A stretch of DNA of 64,000 bases from Torymus aiolomorphi (GCA_036365515.1 CM070873.1:191138604-191202603); one strand, 5' to 3'. Positions 23,541 to 36,545 are shown, counted from the first letter of the stretch. Made by a program: numbers and translations. The notes: generated by a model from the letters alone, not told the origin.

Positions 23541-25184
23541 ATGAAAATTAATCCTCTGAATGTTATTAATTTGCTGCTTGCCTATTTCCAAACACTTAAT
23601 ATTGAAGATAGCCCTTATAATATTAAAGAAATAGAAATAAAAGACCATTTCCAAATGATACTGTTAGATTTAATAGAATCGTCTAATAGCATAGATGTTA
23701 TAATGGAAAAATCGTTGGATTTTCAAGAAGAATATAAAGAAACAGATGCACGTATTGTGGAAAATGTTGATTTACATACACTTCCTTACTATCCTGAATT
23801 ACCTACGGATCAATGTACGGGACATGAAGAACCATTGAGTTTTGAATACAAAAAAAGGGCTGTAGAATATTGGAGAAGTGGAAAAACAAAAAAGAATTTA
23901 TCGCTTAAAACAGTTCAAAATAGATTCAGGAAAGTCAGTTCTGAAACACAGTTACATCGCTGGGCTCACCAAATCAATCAAGGTGGAACTTACCGAGAAA
24001 AAATTGCAAGAATTTGCGATTTCACACTAGAAAATTTTAAAGCTGCTACTGAAGCTGTATTAATAATTCATGACAACGATTTAAGAAGATGGGCTCTACA
24101 AGCACGAAAATTAATCGGAAATGAGGACGTAAGATTTACAGCTTCAAAACATTGGCTTTCAAAATTTAAAAACACCCATAGAATTGTTTCTCGAAAAATT
24201 AATAAATTTATCACAAAAAAAATATAGAAAGTAGAAATGATTTGCATAAAAAAGAAGTAGAATTCGTAACAGAAGTCAAACAATTGATTAATCAAATAGG
24301 CGCTGACAATACATATAATTCAGACCAGTCTGGTTTTCAGTTGGAAATGCATTCTGGTCGATCTCTTGCTTTTGAAGGAGAAAAGAAATTACAGTGCCTT
24401 ATACAGTCGGTCACATCAACAACTCATAGCTATACTGTACAGCCGACAATTTCAGCCACAGGAAAGTTCTATCACCATTATTTTTCACCATTGTTTGTGC
24501 CTACAAACGTATATGTTACATCCTCGACATCTGGAAAACTTAATTCAGGTAAAATCACGTTCTATTAATTTCTAAAAATAAAACGTTAATTATTTCGGAA
24601 GACACATTTAAATAAAATCAAAATTTGTAGAACTCTTTAAGGCATGGTTAAAAGAGGTATATTTTCCTCAAGTTGGACCTAGAAGCATGCTGCTAATTGA
24701 TTTGTGGAGTGGTCATTGTCCAACGATTGTACAGGAAGTTACGCCACACGATAAAACACTACATCTCAAAATGATACCTACAGGAACGACTGGAAACATA
24801 CAGCCGTTAGATTTATATGGATTCCGCACATGGAAGAACTATGTTAAACATTTTTCAGACCATGTTTTGCTCATAGACGAAGACTTAAATTTACATTTGA
24901 GAAATAATATAATTAAATTACAGTCTTTGGTTCATAACCAATTTTCATCTCCACGATATGAAAATCTATTTAAATATTCGTGGTATAAAAGTGGGTATCT
25001 TGTGTATCGACCAGGAGATCTCGATGACCCCGTAAGTTTCAGTTTCAGAGATTCCTGTGCAACGCATTGTGAGATTAATGGTTGTAATAATGTTGCAATT
25101 GTTAGATGTTCGTGGTGTAAAAAATCTTTATGCTTAAAACGCTTTTTTGAAGAATATCATTATTGTACAACTTACAATCCATAA
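23541..25184 (+). CDS. DDE transposase (pogo/jerky-like), one intron, one frameshift
   Basis: The start is ATG at 23541 (MKINPLNVINLLLAYFQ), just after an acceptor-like TTTTAG; an upstream exon is possible. Order: acidic N-terminus; helix-turn-helix region (KKRAVEYWRSGKTKKNLSLK then KTVQNRFRKV); second DNA-binding region (WALQARKLIGNEDVRF then HWLSKFKNTHRIVSRKI); catalytic core with DQSGF, LLIDLWSGHC and GNIQPLD carrying the three likely acidic residues; C-terminal Cys pairs (CEINGC, CSWCKKSLC). An A-run at about 24214-24222 shifts the frame and creates a stop at 24225. The next exon resumes at once (NIESRNDLHKKEVEF). An 82-nt intron at 24549-24630 restores the next frame. Related proteins occur in many copies in insects. 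Family placement is by motif only. Confidence 0.75.
24549..24630 (+). other. Spliceosomal intron in the DDE transposase
   Basis: GT at 24549 (CAG|GTAAAA) and AG at 24629-24630 (TTTGTAG). Removing 82 bases joins frame 2 to frame 0 and rebuilds a codon (G+AA, Glu) leading into ELFKAWLKEVYFPQVGPRSM. The intron contains in-frame stops, so splicing is needed for function. Confidence 0.85.
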
Positions 25185-25252
25185 TGCCTCGAGCTATTCG
25201 ACAAACAATTACTTTTTTGAGAATACTTTAAATTTTTTGTAGTAATAGTAAT

Positions 25253-25258
25253 AATAAA
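25253..25258 (+). promoter_or_regulatory. Candidate polyadenylation signal of the DDE transposase
   Basis: AATAAA lies about 70 bases after the TAA at 25184, followed by TTGTGTTG, a GU-rich element. Position and order suit a 3' end. Confidence 0.45.
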
Positions 25259-25499
25259 ACTTGTGTTGTTAAAACAAAAACCATATTTACATTAGTTATC
25301 ATTTCATTTTGTATTTTTCTGCAACACGTAACTTTAATTTTTATTATTTTTTTGAAAAAAAATTAATCTCACTAAATTTTGATTATTTACGCAATTTTTT
25401 CAGAAAAAAATAATAAACACATTTACCTTCCCTGCTAGAAAAAGTTAGTAGAAGTCGATAAAAATTGATAAGTTTCGCCATTGAAGTCAATAAAGTCTC

Positions 25500-26284
25500 T
25501 TAATTTCCTTAAAAAGAGAAAAATAGGGGTTCCTACCCTTAAAATTGAAAGTGATACAGATTTGTGGCTTTTTTAATTTTAAGATTTTTAGCGTTAGTTT
25601 TATTAAGGTAGTTACCCCCTAAAAAATAATTTTGGTTAAAACCACGGGACAGGTCAACTTTATTTTTTTAATTTTCTTTTAAATGGAATCAGTTTTAAGG
25701 CGATATATAATTTATTATAATTTTTATAGCTGAAAATTGATGAAAAAAGCTTAGTTTTCTTGAAAAAAAATAGGGGTTGCTACCCTTAAAATTGAAAGTA
25801 ATGCTGTTTTGAAGCCTTTCCTATTTTAAAATTTTTAGCGTTGGTTTTATTAAGGTATCTTTATTTATTTCTGAAATAATGAACAAAATATAAATAAAGG
25901 GTAGTTACCCCCTAAAAAATAATTTTGGCCAAAACCACGAGACAGGTCAACTTTATTTTTTAATTTTCTTTTAAATGGAATCAGTTTTGAGGCGATATAT
26001 AATTTATTGCAATTTTTATAGCTGAAAATTGATGAAAAAAGCTTAGCTTTCTTGAAAAAAATAGGGGTTGTTACCCTTAAAATTGAAAGTAATGCTATTT
26101 TGAAGGCTTTTTTATTCTACAACTTTTGGCGTCGGTTTCATTAAGCTAGCTTTATTCGTTTTTGAAATATTTGAAAAGAACTGTTTTTGAGGGTGAACTT
26201 TAGGGGTAGATTTCACCCCCTTAAAGTATCTATCAGCAGGTAAAAAACAATACGTGTCTCCTATTTTTTAATGTACTACAACAT
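25500..26284. repeat. Right TIR of the DDE transposon
   Basis: Inverted match to 20929-21790. Tandem units are marked by ATAGGGGTT.CTACCCTT near 25523, 25770 and 26060. Ends AATGTACTACAACAT at 26284. Confidence 0.8.
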
Positions 26285-26292
26285 ATTGCAAT
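26285..26292. repeat. Right 8-bp target-site duplication ATTGCAAT
   Basis: Exact copy of 20921-20928, immediately after the element end. The octamer is itself a palindrome. The sequence after it (ATCGTCC) continues the LINE ORF1. Confidence 0.8.
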
Positions 26293-26532
26293 ATCGTCCA
26301 AATCGGCGACTTACACTTGGGGTACCTTCCTTGTAAGCTCTCGGTCACCGCGCCTTGGCCGGGCCCGGTTTATACCCTTCTAAAACGCGCGATCGGCGTA
26401 TCAAACTCCCTAAACTATGAGCGACCAATTGTGAAAAATCTTACAGTATTTTCGCGCCCTTCCAAAATTGCGCCGTTCATCCCTATTCACCGCGTGTCCG
26501 ACCTTGATGGCTTGCTCACCACGTCAGCATGA
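26293..26532 (+). pseudogene. LINE ORF1, C-terminal part after the DDE insertion
   Basis: Same frame as 20434-20928 when the 5,364-base insertion plus one duplicate (a multiple of three) is removed. It reads IVQIGDLHLGYLPCKLSV, then NSLNYERPIVKNLTVFSRPS and PIHRVSDLDGL, and stops at 26532. The phrase with a conserved SLNY..PIV.NL core is typical of the C-terminal end of ORF1 proteins in Jockey/CR1-like LINEs. The stop comes just before ORF2, as in intact elements. Confidence 0.65.
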
Positions 26533-26554
26533 CGCCGCCCTATTCGCACCAATA

Positions 26555-28940
26555 CCAATGCACGCACCGATTTGTTTGCTGCCAGCCACATAAATGTAAA
26601 CGGCCTGTACTCGTCTCATTTCGTTCTCCTCGAGGCCGAGGTTGCCGAGTGCTATTTTAATGTAATCGCAGTTTCAGAGACTAAGCTAGTCCTTGATGCT
26701 AGCGACTCGCAGCCATCAGGAGGGTATGGCCGGTGGCGCCGGCGTTAATTTTCGCGACCGTTATTCCGTTAACATCTTAGCCAGCTCTGATACACTATTT
26801 GACAATTCCCCGGAATTCCTCATTATCGAAATAAATATTATCCACACTAAATTGCTGTTTGTCGTCATTTATCGCCGAACTCATGCTGCCTACCCTACCA
26901 TTTTTTCAACTATCTCTGCACCTACCTACCCCACTTCAATTCAGTTATAGTCACAGGTGACCTCAACATGAACATGGCCGCTCCTAACTCCCCCCCTGTT
27001 ATCTGCCTCAAAAATCTCATTGACTTCCACTCCCTCTTCCTCGTTCCCTCTGATCCCACACCCCACCAGTTCCACCGTGGCTCGCACACATAGCTCAACC
27101 TTTTTATTGCTAAGAGTGTCTAGTCGGTTGCTGCGTATCGCAAGTCGTCAGCCCCGTTCATAGTAGGACACGATTTTATCTATATCTCTCTCTCCTCTAA
27201 GAAGTCTGCACCGGTCGCCAAATCTATTTTCACCCGCAGCCTTAAGAAAGTCAGTCCAGACGCGCTACACCTGAGCCTCACCCATCACATATCTTTACTC
27301 GAACCTCATTCGCCTTTTCCACTTCTCACCTTCATCGCAAACACATCCACCTCTGAAATCGTTTCACTGCGGCTTTCAACGAAACGGCCCCTCTCCGCCG
27401 TGTAACGCTGTCCACTCGCCGTAAACCATAGGTCTCCCCCAAATCAGAGCGCTGATGAAGGCGAGGAATCGCGCCTACAGGATCGCTTGTCCATGCCAAT
27501 ACTGAAAGTAGCCGCTCCCGCGATTCTAGACCCACTCACCAAACTCTGCAACTCCTCGCTTGTCCATGCAATATTCCCGCACAGCTGGAAAATATCTCTC
27601 ATGCGTCCCATCGTACAACTGCCTGAGTGTTAGAAAATTCTCGAAAGACTTGTTCACAATCAGCTTCAAGGTTTTCTTGAAGTAAATGTCATCCTCCATC
27701 TGCGACAAGCCGGCTTTTGTTGTGGCCACAGTATACAGTCTCGGTATCTTTGACGACATTCGCCAAGCGATCGACAAAAAGATGCTAACCATCTTGATCC
27801 TTTTCGATTTCTCGAAAGCGTTCGACTCCATCCCGCACGCCCTGTTGCTAGCGAAACTCAGAGCCATCAATATCTCAAACCATGCCCTTAGATGATTTTT
27901 TTCATACCTCGCCGATAGGCTACAAGTCGTCATCGATACGGATGGAAAAATTTCGAATTGGCTTCGACTTCTCTCGGGTGTCCCTCAGGGCAGTGTCCTT
28001 GACCCATTACTTTTTGATATTTTCATAAATGATCTCCCTTCTGCCTTAAAATTCGCAAAAGTAATGATATTTGCCGATGACACTCAAATCTACCATCACT
28101 TTTTCCCGAGGAACATCCAGCAGGCCATTTCTGATGTAACCTATGAAGCCCAAGCGGTTACTCACTGGGCAAGGACCAACGGCCTTCGCCTCAACCGCAC
28201 TAAGACCAAGGTCATGATTTTGGGCAGCAAGCTCTTCGTCACTGCGCTTCACCACTAGCTCCTACATTCAGTTCGTATTAACGGCCACGTGCTACCGTAC
28301 GTCACACAGGCAAAGAGCTTTGCTATCATCTTCATCCACACACTGGATTGGCAGGTGCATGTAAAGGGTGTGTCGCGTAGAGTTTTCTTCTCTCTCTTCT
28401 CTCTCCGTTTCTATCACCACGCACTGTCGAGGCAAATGAGAAAACACCTCGTCGAAACGCTGATCTTCCCGCAATTCGACTATGCGTGCCGTGTTTATCA
28501 CCACCTTGATAAGACACGGGTAAAAAAAGCTCGAAATCGCCATGAAGGGTTGCGTCCGCTTTGTGGTGGGAAACCACGCCCGCCGTGCTCACGTCACCCC
28601 GTCAAAGCTTGACCTGGGATAGCTCTCTGCGTGCAGGAAACGCGAATATTTTATTTGCCTCCAGGCTTTCGCGGTAGTGGCGTACGGGCACCCTAGCTAC
28701 CTTGCCGATCGTTTCATATGCCGTCAGTTCACTGACCTCACCGTTCGGCGCTCCGAGCTAAACCCACCGCAAGCGTTGATCCCTCAACGTCGGCGCACTG
28801 AGGCCTTTCAGCGCACGTTCGCTTTGGAAGCCATGGACCTTTTAAACTCCCTAAATATCACCGATTTCACCACGAGACATGCCATGGCTTTCAGGAGAAG
28901 CTTGTGCTCGGAGCTATTCCGCCGCGACCTTGCAGACTGA
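26555..28940 (+). pseudogene. LINE ORF2: endonuclease and reverse transcriptase remnants
   Basis: An APE-like endonuclease start is visible (INVNGLYSSHFVLLEAEV then FNVIAVSETKL) near 26590-26690, with GDLNMNMAAPN further on near 26958. RT motifs follow: FDFSKAFDSIPHALLLAKL near 27810, GVPQGSVLDPLLFDIFINDL near 27977, FADDTQIYHHF near 28070 with the catalytic Asp pair, and GLRLNRTKTKVMILGSK near 28180. The frame changes repeatedly and there are stops between blocks, so no enzyme can be made. In life this enzyme nicks DNA and primes reverse transcription of the element RNA. The C-terminal region (28677-28940) ends RRSLCSELFRRDLAD. Confidence 0.8.
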
Positions 28941-30007
<1,067 letters not shown>

Positions 30008-30721
30008 CCCAGCACTCACCGCCAACCCAGAATCTTGCCAAAATCCATTGTCAGATCTAGCAGATATATTCCCTATATCTATACATATAAGTCATACTTC
30101 GAGGCGAGATAGTTTAATATCTAGCCTACAGTCATGTTGTCAATAATTTTTAGACTTGACAACATTGAAAATACATAATTTCACTCCTTTTCTTTAATCA
30201 GTCATAGTTATTAGCAGAAAAAATCACCTTAAGGGGGTGCCAAACTCGATTTTAAAGAACAAAACTACTTTATCATAGGAGTATGGCGATAATGTACAAA
30301 AATTTGCCGTTAGGTAGCGTCGCGCATACATTCCATTATGGCGTGTTTCCGACCGGAGTTGACACAGTAACCAAGCGTTTTTTACGTATTTTGAGGCGCA
30401 GAATTCAAATTTGGTAGTTTCCATGCTAAAAAACGGGAAATTTGTTTGTTACCAACAATTTTATTTAAAAATTGCTCTTTTTATAAAATGTAAATTTAGA
30501 ATAAAAGTAACATTTCATTTTAAGGAAAGAAAAAATACTTTGAAATAATGTATCATGCTTTGGTAAACACAAAAACAGTGAATTGCCATATAATTGTTAA
30601 TAACGAATAAACAGACCATTTATTCTGATTGGTTTACTGAGACATTATTTCAACGTATTTTTTTTTTCTTAAAATAGAATGACATATAGTTTTTTAGCAG
30701 CAAATGGCAGTCAGATTAGAA

Positions 30722-31032
30722 TATATTGTAGGATATGACGTTAATGGTTCTACTGCCCATGTAGTAAAGAAAACAAATTGCAATCATTTATCCAACGTTT
30801 CGGACGATTTATTTTCGTTCCTCTTCAAGGTGTATTATTTGGTAATTATGGTGACATCTCCCAGAAGAATCACCAATGTTAAATTCCTTTTCCTCGATGA
30901 GTTTTCAACACGACTCCGAGTCTTCGATAGATGACCACCACTCATAAATCCGAAACGTTGGATAAATAATTGCAATTTGTTTTCTTTACTACATGGGCAG
31001 TAGAACTATTAACGTCCTATCCTACAAAATAG
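30722..31032. repeat. Inverted repeat inside the TTAA element
   Basis: TATTGTAGGATATGACGTTA and the following ~90 bases face their inverted complement ending TAACGTCCTATCCTACAAAA at 31030, around a ~130-base spacer. Identity is high across the arm. Confidence 0.75.
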
Positions 31033-31369
31033 AATAACTTTTTTTTTATTCTGAATTTAAATTTTATATAAAAAAAGCAAATTTTTTGGACAAAATTATT
31101 AGTACCAAAATAAATAACCATTTTTAAGCTTAAAGACAAATCCAAATTCTGCGCCTAAAAATAGGTAGAAGAACGTTTGGTTGCGAAGCCAATTCCAGAT
31201 ACTTAGACAGAGCTCCCTCAGCACTGAGACTAATTGTCTATTAATGTGAGAAGCCGGGCTGAGAATTAATTCCTGTTATTCTTGAAATTTTGTGTACATG
31301 ATCTACTATATCCTCTTGATTAAAATAATGCTCTTGGTTTATATACTTGTCTTAATTAAAAAATTATGA

Positions 31370-31500
31370 AAAAATCCTCTTGATTAATAAAATCCTTTTG
31401 ATTGGCAAAGTCCTTTTGATTTACAATCCTCTTGATTGGCAGTCCTCTTGATTGACAGTCCTCTTGCTTACAGTCCTCTAGATTGACAGATCTCTTGATA
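31370..31500. repeat. Minisatellite, ~15-18-bp units
   Basis: About seven degenerate copies of CAGTCCTCTTGATTGA (for example near 31430, 31448 and 31466). It directly abuts the myosin fragment on its 3' side (minus-strand sense). Confidence 0.7.
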
Positions 31501-31540
31501 ATACTAAGTAAACTTGAATATGCAAGCAAAGTGGTCTCAT

Positions 31541-31869
31541 CTTTTGTGTACAGTTTTCGCGTTACCAAAGTCCTCGAGGATGGGTCCGACGCTGAGAATC
31601 GTTGCTTGACCCTGCAAGCGGGCGAGCCCTTCTGGCTCAGGGTGGTGAGATGATGGAGCAGAAAATTCGTTGACTCGGTCTTACCGGAATCGCTCTCGCC
31701 ACTTATCACAATGCACTGATTCTTCTTCTCCTTGAGCACGCTATCGCATCTGCTATCGCGAATATGTGTGGCGATATGTCCGACCCAGCCTTCGATTCTG
31801 ATAAAGATTCACATACTTCGGATTATAAATCGAATAGAATTTGAAGGAGTTCCGGGCGATCAGTATGCT
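31541..31869 (-). pseudogene. Myosin class IX motor-domain fragment
   Basis: Read on the minus strand in two or three frames, the text gives [29 protein letters not shown], then the P-loop block [32 protein letters not shown] and finally [20 protein letters not shown]. This order matches the N-terminal motor region of class IX myosins, which have [15 protein letters not shown]. Here the third Gly of the P-loop is Asp. Frameshifts near 31740-31770 and 31620 rule out function. No intron is seen across the fragment, so either one exon or joined exons were copied. It ends abruptly at a minisatellite. Myosin IX is a Rho-GAP motor; only about 110 residues remain. Confidence 0.8.
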
Positions 31870-32102
31870 GGATACTCCTTATCGTGCGGTTAATGCATAA
31901 AGCGATTGAAGTAGATTGAGGAACTGTCAAACGTAAAACCTAAAAGTTTTGTATTTTATTAGTTATGAATTTACTCATACAATTATTTGCACAAATATTT
32001 TAATTGCTTCTTCTTTAAATTAACTGGGCCCCAAAAAAATTATGTCTTTTTTGTATTAAGGTGATTCTCCTCGGACTCCGTAATCAAAGCAGTGCTAAAT
32101 AT

Positions 32103-32525
32103 AGAAGTTACCTAAAATTAAAAGAAAACATAGTTGTAATGTGATTTATTTATTTAAAGTGATAGAGATAGTCAATGCATTATAAATAAAGTGTATTTAA
32201 CATGACTAAAATAACTGTTTTTGTAAAATGGCGATATTTTAGAAACTAGATATCGTCACTAAAAATATTTTTTATTATTTTTGGAGTAATGTATAGAGAC
32301 TCATGAAGGGTTTCCATCATAAATAGTATTTTTAAATCTAAAATCAGTAAAGAAACAAAAAAGATTCTGGTGATTTATCAATAGTTGTTTGTAGTGACAA
32401 CATCTAGTTTCTACAATATCGAAGTTTTGTGAAAAAAGTTATCTTAGTCATGTTAAATACACTTTATAATAAATAAATTACATTACAACTATGGCTTTTT
32501 TTATTTTAGGTAACTTCATCATTTA
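32103..32525. repeat. Inverted repeat inside the TTAA element
   Basis: GAAGTTACCTAAAATTAAAA at 32107 and GTGTATTTAACATGACTAAA face TTAGTCATGTTAAATACACT and ATTTTAGGTAACTTC ending near 32518. Arms are about 120-165 bases, with a less conserved centre. Confidence 0.75.
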
Positions 32526-32869
32526 TTTTGCCATGTTTATTGCAGAAGTTTACTGATGCTGTTAGACAATATTCTAGATTTTAACTGAAAAAGAAGAAAT
32601 TATTTGTTATTACAAATTAAAAACTGATAACATTTAATTAAATATAACATTTTTCTTCAAATTCACAAATTAATGAAAACAGAATCTTACAATCATTATA
32701 AAAGTATTAAAACAGTATTTCAAAAATAAAATTGCTTGTTACCAATATGTGGATAAAAATTAAGAATTTAAATCTAAAATTTTTGGAGTAAAGCCAGATC
32801 CTATTTTTATCGATGTAAAAATTGAGTATGGTACCCCCTTAAAAGTCAATGAATCAAATTAACTTTTAC

Positions 32870-35800
32870 AGATTAATATAAATTTTTCACAATTTTTACA
32901 TACTCTCAGATTTATTGCTTAACCATGCAATCTTAAATTGAATATTGGATTCCTTTCATTTTGTGAACATAGCTGTTCCAGCAGGGCAAACTATAGATGT
33001 ACAGAACTTTCAGACACACTCACACTACACTGCACTAAATGGGTCAAACCTTAAAACTTGAAAAGATAATTAATCCTGCTCCTACAATATAAAAGCCATC
33101 TGTCAGATTTAGCAGTTGCATTGGCCAATCAATGTTATCGACATTTACTTTCAGGTGATGATAGATATCTGCTTCAGTAATGCATCTCAGATATCTTATG
33201 TACTTTGGAGTTGAGTTTATCTTTCTGAAAGTACATATAATTTAATAAAAAAATGAAAATATGTAATTTTTCATTTTGGACAGTTCTAAAAAATACACAA
33301 GCAGTGTCTTAGCTAAATCTGGAAAATTGCGTAATTTCATTTTTTTTTATTATATTATACCTACTTACAGAAAGATAAAATCAGCTAAGAAATACAAGCG
33401 ATAACTGAAATACATGATAGAAGCAGATTTCTATCATTCTTATATTCTTTTGGATTAAGTACTAAAACACATCACCTCAAAGTAAACATCGACAACACTT
33501 AATGATGAGTATACCAGCTAAATCTGACAGGTGGCTTTTATATTACAGGAGCGAGATTAATTCGTCTTTTCAAGTTGGAAATTTCAGCCTATTGAGTTTA
33601 AATATGTTTTCTCTTATGAAATCTGAGATTCCATGTAGTCTGAGTATGTCCAGAAGATCTATAGATTTATAAGCCTGCTTGTAATATGGTATTTAATTTT
33701 TTCTTTAAGAGAGTATGATTGAATAATAAATCTAGGTACCTATCATAATTATGAAAAGTTGACTATAACCTGTAAAAGTCAATTAATGTTCATTAATTAT
33801 TCATTAACTACTACAATTTAACTAAATTTCACAAGTTAAAATAACTTTTTCACAATCTTTACATGCACTCAGATTTAATGCTCAACCATCCCCTCAAATT
33901 ACCTATTTGATGCCTTGCATTTTGTAAACATAGCTGTTACAGCAGGCCTATAGATCTATACATCTTTCGGACAGACTCACACTACACTACATGACAAGGG
34001 CCAAAATTCGAAACTTGACAGGAAAATTCATCCGGCTCCTACAATATAAAAGCCACCTGTCAGATTTAGCAATTGCATTGGCCATTCAATGTTATCAATA
34101 TTTACTTTCAGGTGATGTGTCGGTACTTAGCCCAAAGAATATAAGAATGATAGATATCTGCTTCAGTAATGCATCTCAGATATCTTATGTACTTTGGAGT
34201 TGAGTTTATATTTCTGAAAGTACATATAATTTAATAAAAAAAATGAAAATATGTTATTTTTCATTATTAACAGTTCTAAAAAATACATAAGCAGTGTCTT
34301 AGCTAAATCTGTTAAATTGCATAATTTAATTTCTTATTTATTAAATTATACCTACTTACAGAAAGATAAAATCAGCTAAGAAATACATGCGATACCTGAA
34401 ATACATTATAGAAGCAGATTTCTATCATTCTTATATTCTTTTTGATTAAGTTCTAAAACATATCACCTCAAAGTAAACATCGACAACACTTAATGATGAG
34501 TATACCTGCAAAATCTGACAGGTAGCTTTTATATTACTGGAGTGGGATTAATTTGTCTTTTCAAGTTTTAAATTTCAGCCTAATTAGTTTAAATATGTTT
34601 TCTCTTATGAAATCTGAGGTTCCGTGTAGTGTGAGTCTGTCCGAAAGATCTATAGATTTATAGGCGTGCTTGTAATATGGTATTTAATTTTTTCTTTAAG
34701 AGAGTATGATTGAATAATAAATCTAGGCACCTGTCAGAATTATAAAAAGTTGACTATAACTTCTAAAAGTCAATTAATATTCATTAATTATTCATTAAAT
34801 ACTACAATTTAACTGAAGTTTACAAGTTCTAATAACTTTTTTACAATCTTTACATGCACTCAGGTCTAATGCTCAACAATGCTCTCAAATTACCTATTTG
34901 AGGCCTTGCATTTTGTAAATATTGCTGTTACAGCAGGCGTATGGATGTATAGATCTTACGGAACATGAAAAGAACCAAAACTCAAAACTTGACAAGAAAA
35001 TCCATCCGGCTCCTACAATGTGAAAGCCACTTGTCAGATTTAGTAGTTGGATTAGCCATTCAATGTTATTGATATTTACTTTCAGGTGATGTGTCCGTAC
35101 TTAATCCAAAGAATATAAGAATGATAGATATCCGCTTTTGTAATGCATCTCAAATATCTCATGTACTTTGGAGTTACATTTATCTTTTTGAAATTACATA
35201 TAATTTAATAAAAAAATGAAAATTTGTAATATTTCATTATTAACAGTTCTAAAAAATACACAAGCAGTGTCTTAGCTAAATCTGGAAAATTGCATAATTT
35301 CATTTTTTTTAAATTTAATTATACCTGCTTACAGAAAGATAAAATCAGCTAAGAAATACATGCGATACCTGAAATACATTGTAGAAGCAGATTTCTATCA
35401 TTCTTATATTCTTTTGGATTAAGTTCTAAAACACATCACCTCAAAGTAAACATCGACAACACTTAATGATGAATATACCTGCCAAATCTGACAGGTGGCT
35501 ATTATATTACAGGAGTGGGATAAATTCGTCTTTTCAAGTTGTAAATTTCAGCCTATTTAGTTTAAATATGTTTTCTCTTACGAAATCTGCAGTTCCGTGT
35601 AGTGAAAAGTCTGTCCGAAAGATCTATAGATTTATAGGCGTGCTTGTAATAGGTATTTAATTTTTTCTTTAAGAGAGTATGATTGAAAATAAATCTAGGT
35701 ATCTGTCAGAATTATGAAAAATTGACTATAACCTGTAAAAGTCAATGAATGTTCATTAATTATTCATTAACTACTACAATTTAACTGAATTTTACAGGTT

Positions 35801-36545
35801 AAAATAACTTTTTCACAATCTTTACATGCACTTAGATTTATTGCTTAACCATGCAATCTTAAATTGAATATTGGATTCCTTTCATTTTGTGAATATAGCT
35901 GTTCCAGCAGGGCAAACTATAGATGTACAGAACTTTCAGACACACTCACACTACACTGCACTAAATGAGCCATCACTTAAAACTTGAAAAGATAATTAAT
36001 CCTGCTCCTACAATATAAAAGCCACCTATCAGATTTAGCAGGTGTGTTGGCCATTCAATGTTGTCGATATTTACTTTCAAGTGATGTGTCCGTACTTAAT
36101 CCAAAGAATATAAAAATGATAGATATCGGCTTCAGTAATGCATCTCAGACATGTCATGTATGTTTGAGTTGCCTTTACCTTTCTGTAAGTAGATATAATT
36201 TAATAAAAGAATGAATATATGTATTTTTTCATTTTAACAGTTCTATAAAATATACACAAGCAGTGCCTCAACTAAATCTGAAAAATTGCATAATTCAATT
36301 TTTTTTTTTATGAAATTATACCTACTTACAAAAAGACATTGGCTTAAAAATATCTAGACTTAAAAATATACATATTCAGCTTAAAAATACATGCAATGCA
36401 TGAAATGCATTATAGAAGCAGATTTCTATCATTCTTATACGCTTTTAAATTAAGTTCGAAAACACACTTATATACCGATCAACAACACAGGTGTACTTAA
36501 TGATGAGTACACCTGTTAAATCTGACAGGTGGCCTCTTATAGTTG
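32870..36545. repeat. Tandem array of ~970-bp monomers (family B), 3.7 copies
   Basis: The marker CTCAGATTTATTGCTTAACC or variants recurs near 32905, 33869, 34859 and 35831 (spacings ~964, ~990 and ~972). Each monomer carries the motif CACCTGTCAGATTTAGCA near its start. About 400-480 bases later it carries the inverted form AAATCTGACAGGTGGCTTTT, with further matching sequence between, so each monomer is a partial palindrome. Noncoding; the open frames differ between copies. Diverged copies continue in pieces to about 47150. Confidence 0.85.

Larger units (their letters stand above)
20929..26284 (+). mobile_element. 5.36-kb DDE transposon with long repeat-bearing TIRs and 8-bp TSD
   Basis: The ends ATGTTGTAGTACATT and AATGTACTACAACAT are perfect inverted repeats and continue inward as long arms of about 780-860 bp. 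They are flanked by ATTGCAAT on both sides. One gene (23541-25184) encodes a transposase with a CENP-B/pogo-like DNA-binding region, DDE motifs and a C-terminal Cys-rich finger. Pogo/Tc1 elements normally duplicate TA, so an 8-bp duplication is unexpected. The insertion is younger than the LINE it splits. One frameshift in an A-run is the only lesion I see in the visible gene, so the copy is recent. Confidence 0.8.
30229..32842. mobile_element. 2.6-kb TTAA-flanked non-autonomous element carrying a myosin fragment
   Basis: The left end TTAAGGGGGTGCCAAACTCG and the right end, inverted (TTAAGGGGGTACCATACTCA), match at most positions over about 25 bases. Both are preceded by TTAA, the usual target of piggyBac- and Kolobok-type elements. 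No transposase is visible. Inside are two separate inverted repeats (30722-31032 and 32103-32525), a minisatellite and a minus-strand fragment of a myosin head gene. Host-gene capture by the element is inferred from its containment. Confidence 0.6.

Noticed and set aside
20929..26284. TA target duplication for the DDE element
   Set aside because: TA can be read at both ends, but using it would leave eight extra bases and break the LINE ORF1 frame. The 8-bp ATTGCAAT solution restores the frame exactly.
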